Of a stretch of 64,000 nucleotides of DNA, positions 15,927 through 25,047 are shown in pieces. The stretch is taken from assembly GCF_000270245.1 (NCBI RefSeq), contig NC_015635.1, forward strand, positions 620,001 through 684,000, read 5' to 3'. The notes under the pieces are model-generated. The model saw nothing but the letters and a program-made list of their open reading frames with translations. It searched no databases and was not told the DNA's origin. Made by a program: the position numbers and the translations under genes. Source of the stretch: Microlunatus phosphovorus NM-1. Lineage in GTDB: Bacteria > Actinomycetota > Actinomycetes > Propionibacteriales > Propionibacteriaceae. Position 1 is the first letter of the stretch. Every line of letters starts with the position of its first letter.

Positions 15927-16816
15927 CTGTGGCCAACTGTCGCGCTTCGCTCTCTGGGGCCAGGCTCTCGGTCAACCCGATCCCGTACTGGGCCAAGGCG
16001 GGCCGCACCAAAGAGGTGCTGGACGCGGCCTTCGCAGAGTTGTCGGCGATCGGTTTCACCGCCGTGAAGGCCGATGTGCCGGACGGGATGACTCCTGGTG
16101 ACTACCTCGACTGGCTCGGTGGCTACGGCCTCTCGCCGGCGGTCAGTCTGTTCAACTCGGCGTTCGACGAGACGATCGACATCGCCGCGGAGTCCGAGCG
16201 GGCCAAGCGGTTCGCGGCCGTGCAGCTGGAGCTGGGACTGGATCGCACGATGGTGAGCTCGGTGGCGATTCCGGCTCGCCTCGAACGACCTGCCGTCGGG
16301 GCCGATTTCAATGCCGACCGGTTGGCGTTGGCGATCGAGAACTGCGGGGTGATCTGCCAGGTCCTGCAGTCGGACGGATTGCGTCCGCTGCACCATTCCC
16401 ATGTCGGTGGGGTGTTCGAGACCGAGCAGGAGATCAACACACTGCTCGATGAGCTGGGCCCGGACGTGATCGGCGTCGGCCCCGACACCGGTCACCTGCG
16501 CTGGGCGGGGGTCGATCCGGCAGCCTTCATCGCGCGCTACGCCGATCGGGTCGGCGCGCTGCACCTGAAGGACTGCTTCGGTGATCATCTCGATGGTCGC
16601 GGCGGGGAGGCGAGTTATCGCGAACTCGCCGACACGAAGCGGCTTTGGGCCGAGCCAGGGCTTGGAGTGATCGACTTCGCTGCGGTGCTGGCCGCCCTGC
16701 CGGCCGACTTCGACGGGGACCTGATGATCGAGGTCGATGAGCCGAGCGTGGCCACCCCGCGTGAGTCCCAGCAACTCTCGTACGACTGGGCCCTCCGCAA
16801 CCTGTCGGCAGCCTGA
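15923..16816 (+). CDS. Second sugar isomerase/epimerase-like TIM barrel (IolE-like)
   Basis: This 297-residue xylose-isomerase-like TIM barrel has the motif GVGPDTGHLRWAGVDP, resembling the PDxGHL metal-binding region of inosose dehydratase IolE and hydroxypyruvate isomerase relatives. VGALHLKDCFGD and LMIEVDEPS supply further conserved metal-site residues. The ATG overlaps the dehydrogenase stop as ATGA. Having two distinct isomerase-like proteins around one dehydrogenase suggests sequential steps on one polyol or sugar. The family assignment is firm; the reaction is not. Confidence 0.86.
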   Translation: MTVANCRASLSGARLSVNPIPYWAKAGRTKEVLDAAFAELSAIGFTAVKADVPDGMTPGDYLDWLGGYGLSPAVSLFNSAFDETIDIAAESERAKRFAAVQLELGLDRTMVSSVAIPARLERPAVGADFNADRLALAIENCGVICQVLQSDGLRPLHHSHVGGVFETEQEINTLLDELGPDVIGVGPDTGHLRWAGVDPAAFIARYADRVGALHLKDCFGDHLDGRGGEASYRELADTKRLWAEPGLGVIDFAAVLAALPADFDGDLMIEVDEPSVATPRESQQLSYDWALRNLSAA

Positions 16817-16823
16817 CCGGATC

Positions 16824-16883
16824 TGCTCGATCTTGTCGGCTTTGCTCGGTCTGCAGATAGAGCGAAGCCGACAAACCCGAGCA
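16824..16883. repeat. Palindromic element family A, copy 2 (terminator-like)
   Basis: This is the same 60-bp palindrome as at 2363-2422, with the left arm TGCTCGATCTTGTCGG identical and the right arm slightly diverged. An inner stem TTTGCTCGGTCTG pairs with CAGATAGAGCGAA. It sits between the convergent isomerase and MOSC genes. Confidence 0.8.
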
Positions 16884-16907
16884 GCAACGGTGGGCGGGGG
16901 TAGTTGA

Positions 16908-17729
16908 TCAGGCCAGAACGTCGACCTGGTCGCCGAGGCGGATCACGCCGTACGGGGCTTCGGGGATCAGGTTCATCGCGAACAGCAGCTTCTGGCCGAA
17001 TCGGCGGTGCCGGGCCAGGGTGACCAACGGCTCCTTCGTACGCCGGGCCGTGTCGGGATCGACGGTGGTCAAGACGCAGCGGGCGCAGGGCTTCACCACC
17101 CGGAAAGTGACCTCGCCGACCCGGACCCGTCGCCACGAATCCTCGGCAAACGGGTCGGCGCCACGGATCACCAGACTCGGTCGGAAGCGGGTCATCGGCA
17201 GTGGTCCGTCGGCGGCGTGCCGACCCGCGGCGATCCAGGCGTTCAGCTGGGCCAGGGACTCCTCGGCCGCCAGCAGCAGCGGGTAGCCGTCGGCGAAGGA
17301 GACGACATCGCCGGGTTCGGCGTAGCGGGGATCGACCGGTCGTCGGCGGGGATCATCGAGATAGACCAGCCGCAGCGGTCGGCCGGTCACCTCGGTCAAC
17401 CACGCGGCCGCATCCCGGTCCGCCTCGCGGGCGACCAGCCGGTCGTCCCAGATCTCCACGTCAACCAAGGGCGCGGCCGTCGGCCGGACGACCTCCAGTT
17501 CAGGCATTCCCGGAGCGGACAGCCGCAGCCCTTGCTCGGTGAGCAGCGGGGTGACCAGCACGAGCCGGTTGACTTCACGCGCGGTGACGACCTCGCCGGT
17601 CGGGTCGATCACCATCCATCGGCGATCTCCGAGCAGACCCCACGGCTCCACCCGGCCGGACTCAAGCTGCTCACCGCGGCACGATTTCACCGGATAACGG
17701 CGAATGTCGGTGAGCTGAATCGAGCCCAA
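16908..17729 (-). CDS. MOSC domain-containing protein (YcbX/mARC-like)
   Basis: This protein of about 273 residues has the N-terminal MOSC beta-barrel (IRRYPVKSCRGEQLESG) and a C-terminal MOSC domain. The latter carries PCARCVLTTVDPDTARR, in which the cysteine is the expected molybdenum-cofactor ligand. Relatives reduce N-hydroxylated compounds or carry sulfur for molybdoenzymes. The start is uncertain. TTG at 17729, directly after the ppk2 stop, keeps the whole N-terminal domain; the frame stays open upstream but only as a shadow of ppk2. It is probably cotranscribed with ppk2. Confidence 0.85.
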   Translation of the reverse strand: MGSIQLTDIRRYPVKSCRGEQLESGRVEPWGLLGDRRWMVIDPTGEVVTAREVNRLVLVTPLLTEQGLRLSAPGMPELEVVRPTAAPLVDVEIWDDRLVAREADRDAAAWLTEVTGRPLRLVYLDDPRRRPVDPRYAEPGDVVSFADGYPLLLAAEESLAQLNAWIAAGRHAADGPLPMTRFRPSLVIRGADPFAEDSWRRVRVGEVTFRVVKPCARCVLTTVDPDTARRTKEPLVTLARHRRFGQKLLFAMNLIPEAPYGVIRLGDQVDVLA

Positions 17730-17731
17730 GC

Positions 17732-18661
17732 TCAGTCCACGATCGAGTCGATGCTGCGCTGCACGATGAGCGGATCGGCCGAGTAGACGACGGAGGTGTC
17801 CTTGTCGTCGTAGTCGAACTGGTTCAAGAAGAAGCGCATCGCGTTGATTCGGGCTCGCTTCTTGTCGTTGCTCTTGATCGAGGTCCAGGGCGCGAAGTCG
17901 GTGTCGGTACGCAGCACCATCGCCTCCTTCGCCTCTCCGTAGAAGTCCCACTTGTCCAGCGACTCCAGGTCCATCGGGGACAGCTTCCAGCGGCGTACCG
18001 GGTCGATCTGCCGGATCGCGAACCGGGTGCGCTGCTCGGACTGGGTCACCGAGAACCAGAACTTGGTCAGCAGGAAGCCGCTGTCGACCAGCATCTCCTC
18101 GAACAGCGGTGCCTGGTGCAGGAACTGCTCGTACTGCCGGTCGCTGCAGAAACCCATCACCCGCTCGACCCCGGCGCGGTTGTACCAGGACCGGTCGAAC
18201 AGCACGATCTCGCCGGCCGTCGGCAGGTGGGTGATGTAACGCTGGAAGTACCACTGACCCAGCTCGGTCTCGGTCGGCTTGGTCAGCGCGACCACCCGCG
18301 CGGCACGCGGATTCAGATGCTCCATGAACCGCTTGATCGTGCCTCCCTTGCCGGCCGCGTCGCGGCCCTCGAACAAGATCACGATCCGGCTGCCGGTGTC
18401 CTGCACCCAGTACTGCAGTTTCAGCAGTTCGATCTGCAGCGCGTACTTCTCCTGCTCGTAGATCTCGCGCTCCATCCGCTCGTCGTACGGATAGTCCTCT
18501 CGCCAGGTCTCGACCGGATCGCCGCCCGGATCGATCAGGTCGGGGTCAGAGCCATGCTCATCGTGCCGGACCGTGTAGCCGTCATGGAGCAGATGGTCGA
18601 GGTACTCGCGGAAGTTCTCTCGAATGATCACGGGGTCAGTATCGACCTGCCGGGCGAACAA
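17732..18661 (-). CDS. ppk2: Polyphosphate kinase 2 (PPK2)
   Basis: PPK2 transfers phosphate between polyphosphate and nucleotides, typically making GTP or ATP from the diphosphate. The 309-residue protein has the Walker A motif GRDAAGKG at residues 99-106. The family blocks RVVALTKPTETELGQWYFQRY, DRSWYNRAGVERVMGFCS (Walker B and lid) and WKLSPMDLESLDKWDFY are all present. The size fits a one-domain enzyme. The N-terminus is uncertain: TTG at 18661 or GTG at 18631. It sits just upstream of the MOSC gene with no functional link known. Polyphosphate metabolism is prominent in Microlunatus-type actinobacteria. Confidence 0.94.
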   Translation of the reverse strand: MFARQVDTDPVIIRENFREYLDHLLHDGYTVRHDEHGSDPDLIDPGGDPVETWREDYPYDERMEREIYEQEKYALQIELLKLQYWVQDTGSRIVILFEGRDAAGKGGTIKRFMEHLNPRAARVVALTKPTETELGQWYFQRYITHLPTAGEIVLFDRSWYNRAGVERVMGFCSDRQYEQFLHQAPLFEEMLVDSGFLLTKFWFSVTQSEQRTRFAIRQIDPVRRWKLSPMDLESLDKWDFYGEAKEAMVLRTDTDFAPWTSIKSNDKKRARINAMRFFLNQFDYDDKDTSVVYSADPLIVQRSIDSIVD

Positions 18662-18824
18662 TGGGTTAACGGGTCCCCGGCGCTCAGTCTCCGGTCGTCA
18701 GCTTTCCGCAGTCACGGACAGCATCGCTGGTCTGATCCGCAGACCGGGAGTTGTGAATGTGACGTGTCTCCCTCGGTGGTAACGAAGAGGGTGGACAGTC
18801 GAATAGCCGAATACGGAGGTCGAA

Positions 18825-19907
18825 ATGTCGGAAGCCGTGCTGTTGGTGGGCACCAAGAAGGGTCTGTGGGTCGGGCGCAGCGACGAGAGCCGGCGACGCT
18901 GGCAGTTCGATGCGCCGCAGTTCTTGATGGACGGCATCTATGCCACCTGTGTCGACACCAGCGGTGACCGTCCGCGGCTGTTCGTGGGCGGCACGAGCGA
19001 GCACTGGGGACCAGGGGTCTATCGTTCCGACGATCTCGGCCACAGCTGGACCGAGACCCAGGGTGCGGCGGTGCGTTTCCCGGCCGATGTCGGCTCCAGC
19101 GTGGAGCGCGTCTGGCAGATCCAGCCCAGCGCAGCCGAGAAGGATGTGGTGTGGGTCGGTACGCAGCCGTCGGCGCTGTTTCGGTCCGAGGACCGCGGCG
19201 AGTCCTTCGAGCTGGTCCGATCGTTGTGGGATCACCCGCATCGCCCGGAGTGGGGCGCTGGGTTCGGCGGCCAGGCCATTCACACGATCGTGCCGGATCC
19301 CACCGACCGGGATCGGCTGACGGTCGCCATGTCCACCGGAGGGGTCTATCGCACCGAGGACGGCGGGCAGTCCTGGAGTCCGCACAACACCGGGATCAAG
19401 GCGTACTTCTTCCCCGATCCTTGGCCGGAGTTCGGGCAGTGCGTGCACAAGGTCGCCGCGCACCCGGACCGGCCGGAGCTGATGTACGCCCAGAACCACC
19501 ACGGCGTGTACCGCTCCGAGGACGGCGGCTCGACCTGGACCTCGATCGCTGACGGCTTGCCGGCCGATTTCGGCTTTCCGATCGTGGTCCACCCACACGA
19601 TCCAGAGACGGTGTTCGTCTTTCCGCTGATCGCCGACAGCGCCCGGATCCCGCCGGACGGCAAGGCGCGGGTCTGGCGATCCACCGATGCGGGCCGGACC
19701 TGGAGCGAGTCGGCCAGCGGTCTGCCGGACGCCTTCTACGCCGCGGTGATGCGCGATGCGATGGCGGCCGACAACGCGGACCAGACCGGGCTCTACTTCG
19801 GTGCGCGCGACGGGTCGGTCTGGGCCAGCACCGACGACGGGGAGTCCTGGTCGGAGGTCGCCCGACATCTACCCGATGTGCTGTGTGTCCGGGCCGCCGT
19901 GGTGTGA
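18825..19907 (+). CDS. BNR/Asp-box beta-propeller protein (sialidase-like fold)
   Basis: This 360-residue protein contains six Asp-box repeats (YRSDDLGHSW, FRSEDRGESF, YRTEDGGQSW, YRSEDGGSTW, WRSTDAGRTW and WASTDDGESW), so it folds as a beta-propeller. The opening VLLVGTKKGLWVGRSD is typical of a conserved actinobacterial group annotated as exo-alpha-sialidase or VPS10/BNR proteins. There is no signal peptide, and sialidase catalytic residues are not evident, so enzymatic activity should not be assumed. CGGAGGT precedes the ATG. The gene is apparently monocistronic. Confidence 0.85.
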   Translation: MSEAVLLVGTKKGLWVGRSDESRRRWQFDAPQFLMDGIYATCVDTSGDRPRLFVGGTSEHWGPGVYRSDDLGHSWTETQGAAVRFPADVGSSVERVWQIQPSAAEKDVVWVGTQPSALFRSEDRGESFELVRSLWDHPHRPEWGAGFGGQAIHTIVPDPTDRDRLTVAMSTGGVYRTEDGGQSWSPHNTGIKAYFFPDPWPEFGQCVHKVAAHPDRPELMYAQNHHGVYRSEDGGSTWTSIADGLPADFGFPIVVHPHDPETVFVFPLIADSARIPPDGKARVWRSTDAGRTWSESASGLPDAFYAAVMRDAMAADNADQTGLYFGARDGSVWASTDDGESWSEVARHLPDVLCVRAAVV

Positions 19908-20000
19908 GTCCGGGGACCTGGCTGTGCCGAGGATTTGTGCGGCCGCGAACGCGGCGTCGGCTCCGTACCCGTCATCGAGAAGGGAGTGGCTCAGCTCGTC

Positions 20001-20110
20001 GGAAAGCCCGTAGGTCTTGCGCCCGCGGACCACGGATGATCACGGACTAGGCGGAAAGCCTGTACGTCTTGCGCCCGCGGGCCGAAGACGACCGCGGATT
20101 GAGCCCACCC
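20001..20110 (+). repeat. 52-bp-period repeat, two units (locus 2)
   Basis: The units begin GGAAAGCCCGTAGGTCTTGC at 20001 and GGAAAGCCTGTACGTCTTGC at 20053, exactly 52 bp apart. The CGTAGGTCTTGCGCCCGCGG core matches the units of the 4926 array. The block lies in the 286-bp gap between the Asp-box and DinB genes; nothing else is recognised in that gap. Confidence 0.8.
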
Positions 20111-20193
20111 GCACCGCAGCGAAGCGTCCGCAGACTGTCAGTGGTGCGCGAGAAGGTAGGAGTCCACAGGTTGTACCACCCAAGGAGGCATCC

Positions 20194-20772
20194 ATGCCTG
20201 GCAATCCACCGCCCTTCGACAACGAGACCGACGGTCTGCTGCTCTATCTCGTGCAGCAGCGCGATGGCCTGCGCTTCGCGGCGTACGGGCTGACCGAGGA
20301 GCAACTCCGATTGAAGGCCACCCCGGCCAGCGCGCTGACCGTCGGCGGACTGCTCAAACACGCCACGGTGACAGAGCGCGGCTGGGTCGACCTGATCGCC
20401 GGGAAGGCCGCCGACAAGACCGAGGAGGAGTACGGTTCCGACTTCATCGTCGGACCCGACGAGAGTCTCGAGTCGCTGCTCGAACTGCAGGCGGTCACGG
20501 CTGCTCACACCGAAGAGGTCGTCCGTGGCCTACCCAGCCTGGATGTGGCGGTCCAACTGCCGGAGGCACCGTGGTATCCACAGAATGCCGCTGGCTACTC
20601 GGCACGCTGGATCCTGCTGCACCTGATCGAGGAGGTCGCACGACATGCGGGCCATGCCGACATCGTCCGTGAGCACATCGACGGAGCGACGATGTATGAG
20701 CTGATGGCCGGTGCGGAAGGTTGGCCGGCCACCGAGTGGCTCTCGCCATGGCAGCCACCCGATCGGGAGTGA
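20194..20772 (+). CDS. DinB/DUF664 family protein
   Basis: This 192-residue four-helix-bundle protein of the DinB/DUF664 superfamily probably binds a divalent metal through conserved histidines (HATVTERGW and HLIEEVARHAGHADIVREH). Some actinobacterial family members are thiol (mycothiol) S-transferases, but most are uncharacterised. The start at 20194 is set by AAGGAGG at 20183-20189; the frame upstream runs into the 52-bp repeats and is discarded. The TIYELMAG-like ending (ATMYELMAG) and WLSPW tail are usual for actinobacterial DUF664. No operon partner is evident. Confidence 0.88.
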   Translation: MPGNPPPFDNETDGLLLYLVQQRDGLRFAAYGLTEEQLRLKATPASALTVGGLLKHATVTERGWVDLIAGKAADKTEEEYGSDFIVGPDESLESLLELQAVTAAHTEEVVRGLPSLDVAVQLPEAPWYPQNAAGYSARWILLHLIEEVARHAGHADIVREHIDGATMYELMAGAEGWPATEWLSPWQPPDRE

Positions 20773-20834
20773 CCGAGGACATCGGGTGATTCGGGTATCC
20801 AGGGTGACCAGAGACACAGGCCGCCGACAGGGAG

Positions 20835-20849
20835 TAAGGATAGCCTTAT
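20835..20849. promoter_or_regulatory. IdeR/DtxR-like iron box upstream of the siderophore-interacting protein
   Basis: TAAGGATAGCCTTAT is a near-palindrome matching one half of the IdeR/DtxR consensus TTAGGTTAGSCTAACCTAA well and the other half only partly. It ends three bases before the start codon of the siderophore-interacting protein. Iron-replete repression is the likely effect. Confidence 0.6.
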
Positions 20850-20852
20850 TGC

Positions 20853-21695
20853 ATGGCAGATCGTCCACGCAAACCACGTCAGTCCCGCTCCGCCACCGTG
20901 CTCCGCAAGGAATGGCTCAGCCCAGGGATGGTCCGACTCTATTTCGGTGGTGAGGACCTGCGTGCCCTGCCGGAGCTGACCTTCACCGACCACTATGTGA
21001 AGCTGCTGTTCGCGCCGGCCGGTGCCGACTATCGCTGGCCGTTCGATCCGGAGGGGATCCGGAGCGAGCGGCCGGCCGAGGAGTGGCCGGTCACCCGCAC
21101 CTACACCATCCGCTCGTTCGACCCAGCGACCGCGGAGCTGGCGATCGATTTCGTCGTGCACGGGGACGCCGGTCTGGCAGGTCCTTGGGCCGCGAACGTG
21201 GAGCCGGGGGAGAGCATCGGCTTTTTCGGTCCGGGTGGTGCGTACGCGCCAGACCCCGGAGCCCCCCGGCACCTGCTGGTCGGTGATGAAGCAGCCCTGC
21301 CCGCTGTTGCCGCAGCTCTCGATGCCTTGCCGGAGGACGCGGCCGTCGACGTGTTCATCGAGGTTGCCGATGCTGCCCACGAGATCCCGCTGCGAGAGAC
21401 GTCGGCGACCACGTTGACCTGGGTGCATCGTGGCGACCAGCCGTACGGAGAGCCGTTGGCCGGCGCGGTGCGGACCAATTGGGTGCCAGGGGACGGCGCC
21501 CAGGTGTTCGTCCATGGCAACGCCGATCTGGTCAAGGATCTGCGTCGATTCCTGTTCGTCGACCACCGCCACGACCGGCGGCTGGTGTCAATCTCGGGCT
21601 ATTGGCGGACCGGGCTCAACGAGGATGGCTGGCAGGGGTCCAAGCGCGACTTCAACGAGCAGATGGAGAAAGAGGAGCAAGCGGCCCTGATCTGA
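20853..21695 (+). CDS. Siderophore-interacting protein (ferric-siderophore reductase)
   Basis: This 280-residue SIP/ViuB-family flavoprotein reduces ferric siderophores in the cytoplasm so that iron is released. The FAD-binding block is RTYTIRSFDPATAELAIDFV, followed by the SIP signature GDAGLAGPWAANVEPGE. The NAD(P)-binding part includes HLLVGDEAALPAVAAALDALP. The C-terminus has the usual SGYWRTGLNEDGW. The adjacent iron box suggests repression when iron is sufficient. GGAGTAAGG lies 13 bases upstream of the ATG, rather far for a ribosome site. Confidence 0.93.
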   Translation: MADRPRKPRQSRSATVLRKEWLSPGMVRLYFGGEDLRALPELTFTDHYVKLLFAPAGADYRWPFDPEGIRSERPAEEWPVTRTYTIRSFDPATAELAIDFVVHGDAGLAGPWAANVEPGESIGFFGPGGAYAPDPGAPRHLLVGDEAALPAVAAALDALPEDAAVDVFIEVADAAHEIPLRETSATTLTWVHRGDQPYGEPLAGAVRTNWVPGDGAQVFVHGNADLVKDLRRFLFVDHRHDRRLVSISGYWRTGLNEDGWQGSKRDFNEQMEKEEQAALI

Positions 21696-21820
21696 CCTGA
21701 CCCGCCCTGAGCTGACCGGCGCCGAGCTGACCGGCACTGCTGTGACAGATGTGACCAGCGCGTCACAGATGACGGGTATCGTCACGGCCTGGAGTGCCCG
21801 CAGTGGGAGATGAGGAACCG

Positions 21821-23077
21821 ATGAGCAGCAAGGTCGCCGACTGGCGTACCAGCCACGTGCCCGGCCGTTGGCCAGTGTTGATGGGGCCGTCCAGCCTGGT
21901 CATCGTCAGCCCGGCCACCGATGCCGATCTGAGTGCGCTGTGGGAGAAAGTGACCGGGGCCGCATCGATGGCTGAACTGGTCTCGGCACTGGCGGTGATC
22001 GGTCCGGATGCCAGCCCTGACCTGGTCGCCATGTTCTGGTCGCCCAGCGGGATGCGATCGCTGGTCCGTGGCAATGTGCGTTTGCTGGATCCTGGGTCGG
22101 CGGAGGTGATCGCCGATGGCGCCGGGATGGTCACCTGGCGCGAGGTGGGTCTCGCCGATCGCACCCAGATCGAGATCGACCTGGGTGCCGGGCCGGTGGG
22201 CGACCGCGGGCTCCCTCTGGTGATCGGCGCCGTACGGGCCGGGGCTGTCCGGATCGAGGCCGGTGCGGGCGCGGCGGTGATCTCCCCGCAGGCGACGGCG
22301 ATCGAGCAGACGATCCCACCCGATCAGCTCGGCGGCTGGACGGACCCTGACCATTCGCTGCTCGAGTCGTCCGAGCTGGATCTCGTCGCCTCTGGAGCCA
22401 TGTGGCCGCCAACGGACTGGAATCCGTTCGCGTCATTGTCGGCCGAGGACGATCTCGAGTCGCCCGTCGGGCCGGCCTTCACCCGCAAGACCGAGCCGCC
22501 GACTGCCGACGTCGCGTCGACGGCGGTCTTCAAAGAGGACCCAGGCCTCTTCGGGGAGCGGGGAGTCGTCGAGGCGCTGGCACCGGCTGTTCCCGATGAG
22601 GGAGCCGTGCTGGTCCAGGCCGCGTTGTGTCTGTCCGGTCATCCGAACCCGCCGTATGCGGATCGTTGTCCGCTGTGTGACTCGCCGGTTCCACCCCAGT
22701 CGCCGCAGCTGGTGGCTCGGCCGGTGCTCGGCATCCTGCGATCCCCGGATGGCACCAGTGTCGCGATCGATCGGCCGATCCTGGTCGGGCGCGCGCCCGT
22801 GTTGCGCGACGACCTGCCGGAGGCCCCGTCGTTGATGCGGGTGCCGAGCCCTGGGCAGGACATCAGCCGTACGCATTTGCTGGTCAGCCCGGATGACTGG
22901 GAGATCCGGCTTACCGATCTGCACTCGACCAACGGGACCACGATCGTTCGGCCCGGCGCTGGAACCGATCGGCTCAAGCTGCGGCCGGGCGAGCCGCTGG
23001 CGGTCCTGGTCGGCACACTGGTGGAGCTCGGAGACGGGGTGAGCGTCCTGGTCGACGGCCCACCACGGCCCGACTGA
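21821..23077 (+). CDS. FHA-domain protein with zinc-ribbon-like motif
   Basis: This 418-residue cytoplasmic protein is probably a phosphothreonine reader. The C-terminal FHA domain (residues ~325-410) shows VGRAPVL, SRTHLLVS and DLHSTNGTTI, the Arg, Ser-Arg-x-His and Ser-Thr-Asn-Gly core. A short CLSGHPNPPYADRCPLC segment looks like a half zinc ribbon just before it. The N-terminal ~200 residues resemble the beta-rich region preceding FHA in actinobacterial proteins of unknown function. The next gene also ends in an FHA domain, so both probably respond to the same Ser/Thr kinase, which is not in the window. ATG at 21821 follows GAGATGAGG. Confidence 0.85.
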   Translation: MSSKVADWRTSHVPGRWPVLMGPSSLVIVSPATDADLSALWEKVTGAASMAELVSALAVIGPDASPDLVAMFWSPSGMRSLVRGNVRLLDPGSAEVIADGAGMVTWREVGLADRTQIEIDLGAGPVGDRGLPLVIGAVRAGAVRIEAGAGAAVISPQATAIEQTIPPDQLGGWTDPDHSLLESSELDLVASGAMWPPTDWNPFASLSAEDDLESPVGPAFTRKTEPPTADVASTAVFKEDPGLFGERGVVEALAPAVPDEGAVLVQAALCLSGHPNPPYADRCPLCDSPVPPQSPQLVARPVLGILRSPDGTSVAIDRPILVGRAPVLRDDLPEAPSLMRVPSPGQDISRTHLLVSPDDWEIRLTDLHSTNGTTIVRPGAGTDRLKLRPGEPLAVLVGTLVELGDGVSVLVDGPPRPD

Positions 23078-23167
23078 TCCTCCTCAGCCTGTGGACTAGA
23101 TCCCCAAATCCCGGTCACCGCTCGGTATGGTCGATGTCGACTCGGTCGGGGGAATGAGGTGAGGTAG

Positions 23168-24205
23168 GTGTTTGCTGCCTGGCGCTCGGCGACCCCTCTT
23201 CCCGCCGGAGTTCAGATCGGGGCAACCGGTTCGAGACTGCTGGCCGCGCTCGTGGAGGTCGGTCCGGTCTGGCTGCTGGTCGGATTCGCACTCCTCTTTG
23301 GCGCCGGGCTGGAGGGCCGTGGTCAGCTCGCGGTCTTGAGTTGCCTGCTGGGTCTTGGCTGGGCGGTCTTCGTCTGGTCCTGGCGGGCGACCAAGACGGC
23401 CGGCCCCGGCATGCGTCTGGACAGCCTGCAAATCGTCGGCTGTCCCGACGGTCAGCCGATCGGCTGGCGTCGGGTGCTGCTTCGTTCACTGGTCTTCGCG
23501 GCGTTGAGCGTGACGGGGATCGGGCTGGTCGCGATGCTGATCGCGATGGGCAGGCATCCGTATCGTCAGGGTTGGCACGACCTGGTTGTGGCAGCGGTCG
23601 TCATCAAGGAACTTCCCCCGCTGCCGGTGATCCCCAGCTCTGCTTCGACGCCGACCACTGCGGCAACGCCTGACACCGTTCCGGCGCCGTCCACCGCTTC
23701 GACGACCGCCGGTCGAACCGAATCCACAGTTCCGGCGGTGTCGGCGGAGCCGACGCTGGTCTCCCCGCTGGTCCCGCCGGCACCAGAGCGGTCGGCGACC
23801 TGGGCGGCGTCCGCGATCCACCCGGCGACTGAGATCCCCCCACCTTCGGTGGGGCCAGCGCCGGAACACGCCTGGTGGCTGCGCCTGGACGATGGTCGCG
23901 ATATCGGCATCGATGGCGGCTTGGTGTTGCTGGGCCGCAACCCGCAGCCCCGCATGGGGGAGGAGGACGCGCTCCTGATCAAGGTCGTGGACAAGGGCAG
24001 GACGGTCTCCAAGTCCCACCTGGCGATCGGTCTGGACGCTCGTGGGCTCTTCGTGGTGGACCGCGGCTCGACCAATGGCACCACCGTGACCTCCCCGGAC
24101 GGCACCCGGCGGCACTGTCCGCCGGGTGACCAGATCGGCCTGACCGGCGGCTCGGTCATCTCGTTCGGCGACCATCGACTCCAGGTCCGGCGAACCAGGC
24201 CCTGA
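23168..24205 (+). CDS. RDD-family membrane protein fused to an FHA domain
   Basis: This 345-residue protein has an N-terminal RDD membrane domain (residues ~15-145, three or four helices, with [16 protein letters not shown] and [11 protein letters not shown]). A Ser/Thr/Pro/Ala-rich linker (~150-225) follows, then a C-terminal FHA domain with [16 protein letters not shown] and [10 protein letters not shown]. The protein would place a phosphothreonine reader at the inner face of the membrane. It follows the other FHA gene by 90 bp on the same strand. The GTG at 23168 follows GAGGTGAGG. The RDD-FHA combination is known in actinobacteria, but its partners are not. Confidence 0.87.
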   Translation: MFAAWRSATPLPAGVQIGATGSRLLAALVEVGPVWLLVGFALLFGAGLEGRGQLAVLSCLLGLGWAVFVWSWRATKTAGPGMRLDSLQIVGCPDGQPIGWRRVLLRSLVFAALSVTGIGLVAMLIAMGRHPYRQGWHDLVVAAVVIKELPPLPVIPSSASTPTTAATPDTVPAPSTASTTAGRTESTVPAVSAEPTLVSPLVPPAPERSATWAASAIHPATEIPPPSVGPAPEHAWWLRLDDGRDIGIDGGLVLLGRNPQPRMGEEDALLIKVVDKGRTVSKSHLAIGLDARGLFVVDRGSTNGTTVTSPDGTRRHCPPGDQIGLTGGSVISFGDHRLQVRRTRP

Positions 24206-24252
24206 TCGGACACGCCGACGAACCTCCGGTCGTGACCACTAGGGTCAGGGTC

Positions 24253-24828
24253 ATGTTGTTGTCCGACCGTGACATCAAAGCCGAGATCGAGCGAGGCCGC
24301 ATCGGCCTGGAGCCGTACGCCGCCGCGATGGTGCAGCCCTCCAGCATCGACGTCCGGCTGGACCGGTTCTTCCGGGTGTTCGAGAACCACCGCTATCCGC
24401 ACATCGACCCGGCGGAGGATCAGTCCGAGCTGACCAGACCGATCGAGGTGGCCGCGGACGAACCGTTCATCCTGCATCCAGGTGAGTTCGCCCTGGGCTC
24501 GATCTTCGAGGTCGTCACCCTGCCCGACGACGTCGCAGCCCGGGTCGAGGGCAAGTCGTCACTCGGCCGGTTGGGTCTGCTCACCCACGCCACGGCCGGT
24601 TTCATCGACCCCGGCTTCAGCGGCCACGTGACCTTGGAGCTGTCCAATGTCGCGACCCTGCCGATCAAGCTGTGGCCAGGCATGAAGATCGGTCAGCTCT
24701 GCTTCTTCCGACTGACCACCGCCGCCGAGCACCCGTACGGCTCCGCGGTCCACGGATCGCATTACCAGGGCCAGCGCGGGCCGACCCCGAGCCGCTCCCA
24801 CGTCAACTTCCACCGCTCTCAGCTCTAG
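24253..24828 (+). CDS. dcd: dCTP deaminase (bifunctional Dcd/Dut type)
   Basis: The 191-residue trimeric enzyme deaminates dCTP and, in the actinobacterial type, also hydrolyses the product to dUMP, supplying dTMP synthesis. The start [21 protein letters not shown] is canonical. The active-site region [20 protein letters not shown] includes the conserved Ser/Arg set, and [20 protein letters not shown] contains the catalytic Glu. The nearly identical layout of Mycobacterium Dcd suggests bifunctionality. ATG at 24253 restores the family N-terminus; a GTG at 24232 would add seven residues. Monocistronic. Confidence 0.95.
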   Translation: MLLSDRDIKAEIERGRIGLEPYAAAMVQPSSIDVRLDRFFRVFENHRYPHIDPAEDQSELTRPIEVAADEPFILHPGEFALGSIFEVVTLPDDVAARVEGKSSLGRLGLLTHATAGFIDPGFSGHVTLELSNVATLPIKLWPGMKIGQLCFFRLTTAAEHPYGSAVHGSHYQGQRGPTPSRSHVNFHRSQL

Positions 24829-25047
24829 AAGAAGAGCTTCCGTTAGGCGGCGTGGATCCAGTCCCTCGTCGCGGCCGGCCGTGCTGGACACCATCCTTCC
24901 TCGGATCACGCTCGGGTCACGGGAGGTGCTGGATTGGCGGTCCGGGAGGCGTTCTGTAACAATTGCATCTCGATATGCCGGTCGGTCGCTGCGCTAGGGC
25001 CGGTGACCAGCTTGTTCGGGACCTGACCCCGAACCGGGGGAGACGAG

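Noticed and set aside
17733-18254. Single PPK2-MOSC fused protein in the MOSC frame
   Set aside because: The upstream part of that frame is a shadow of ppk2 in another frame, while ppk2 itself is intact.
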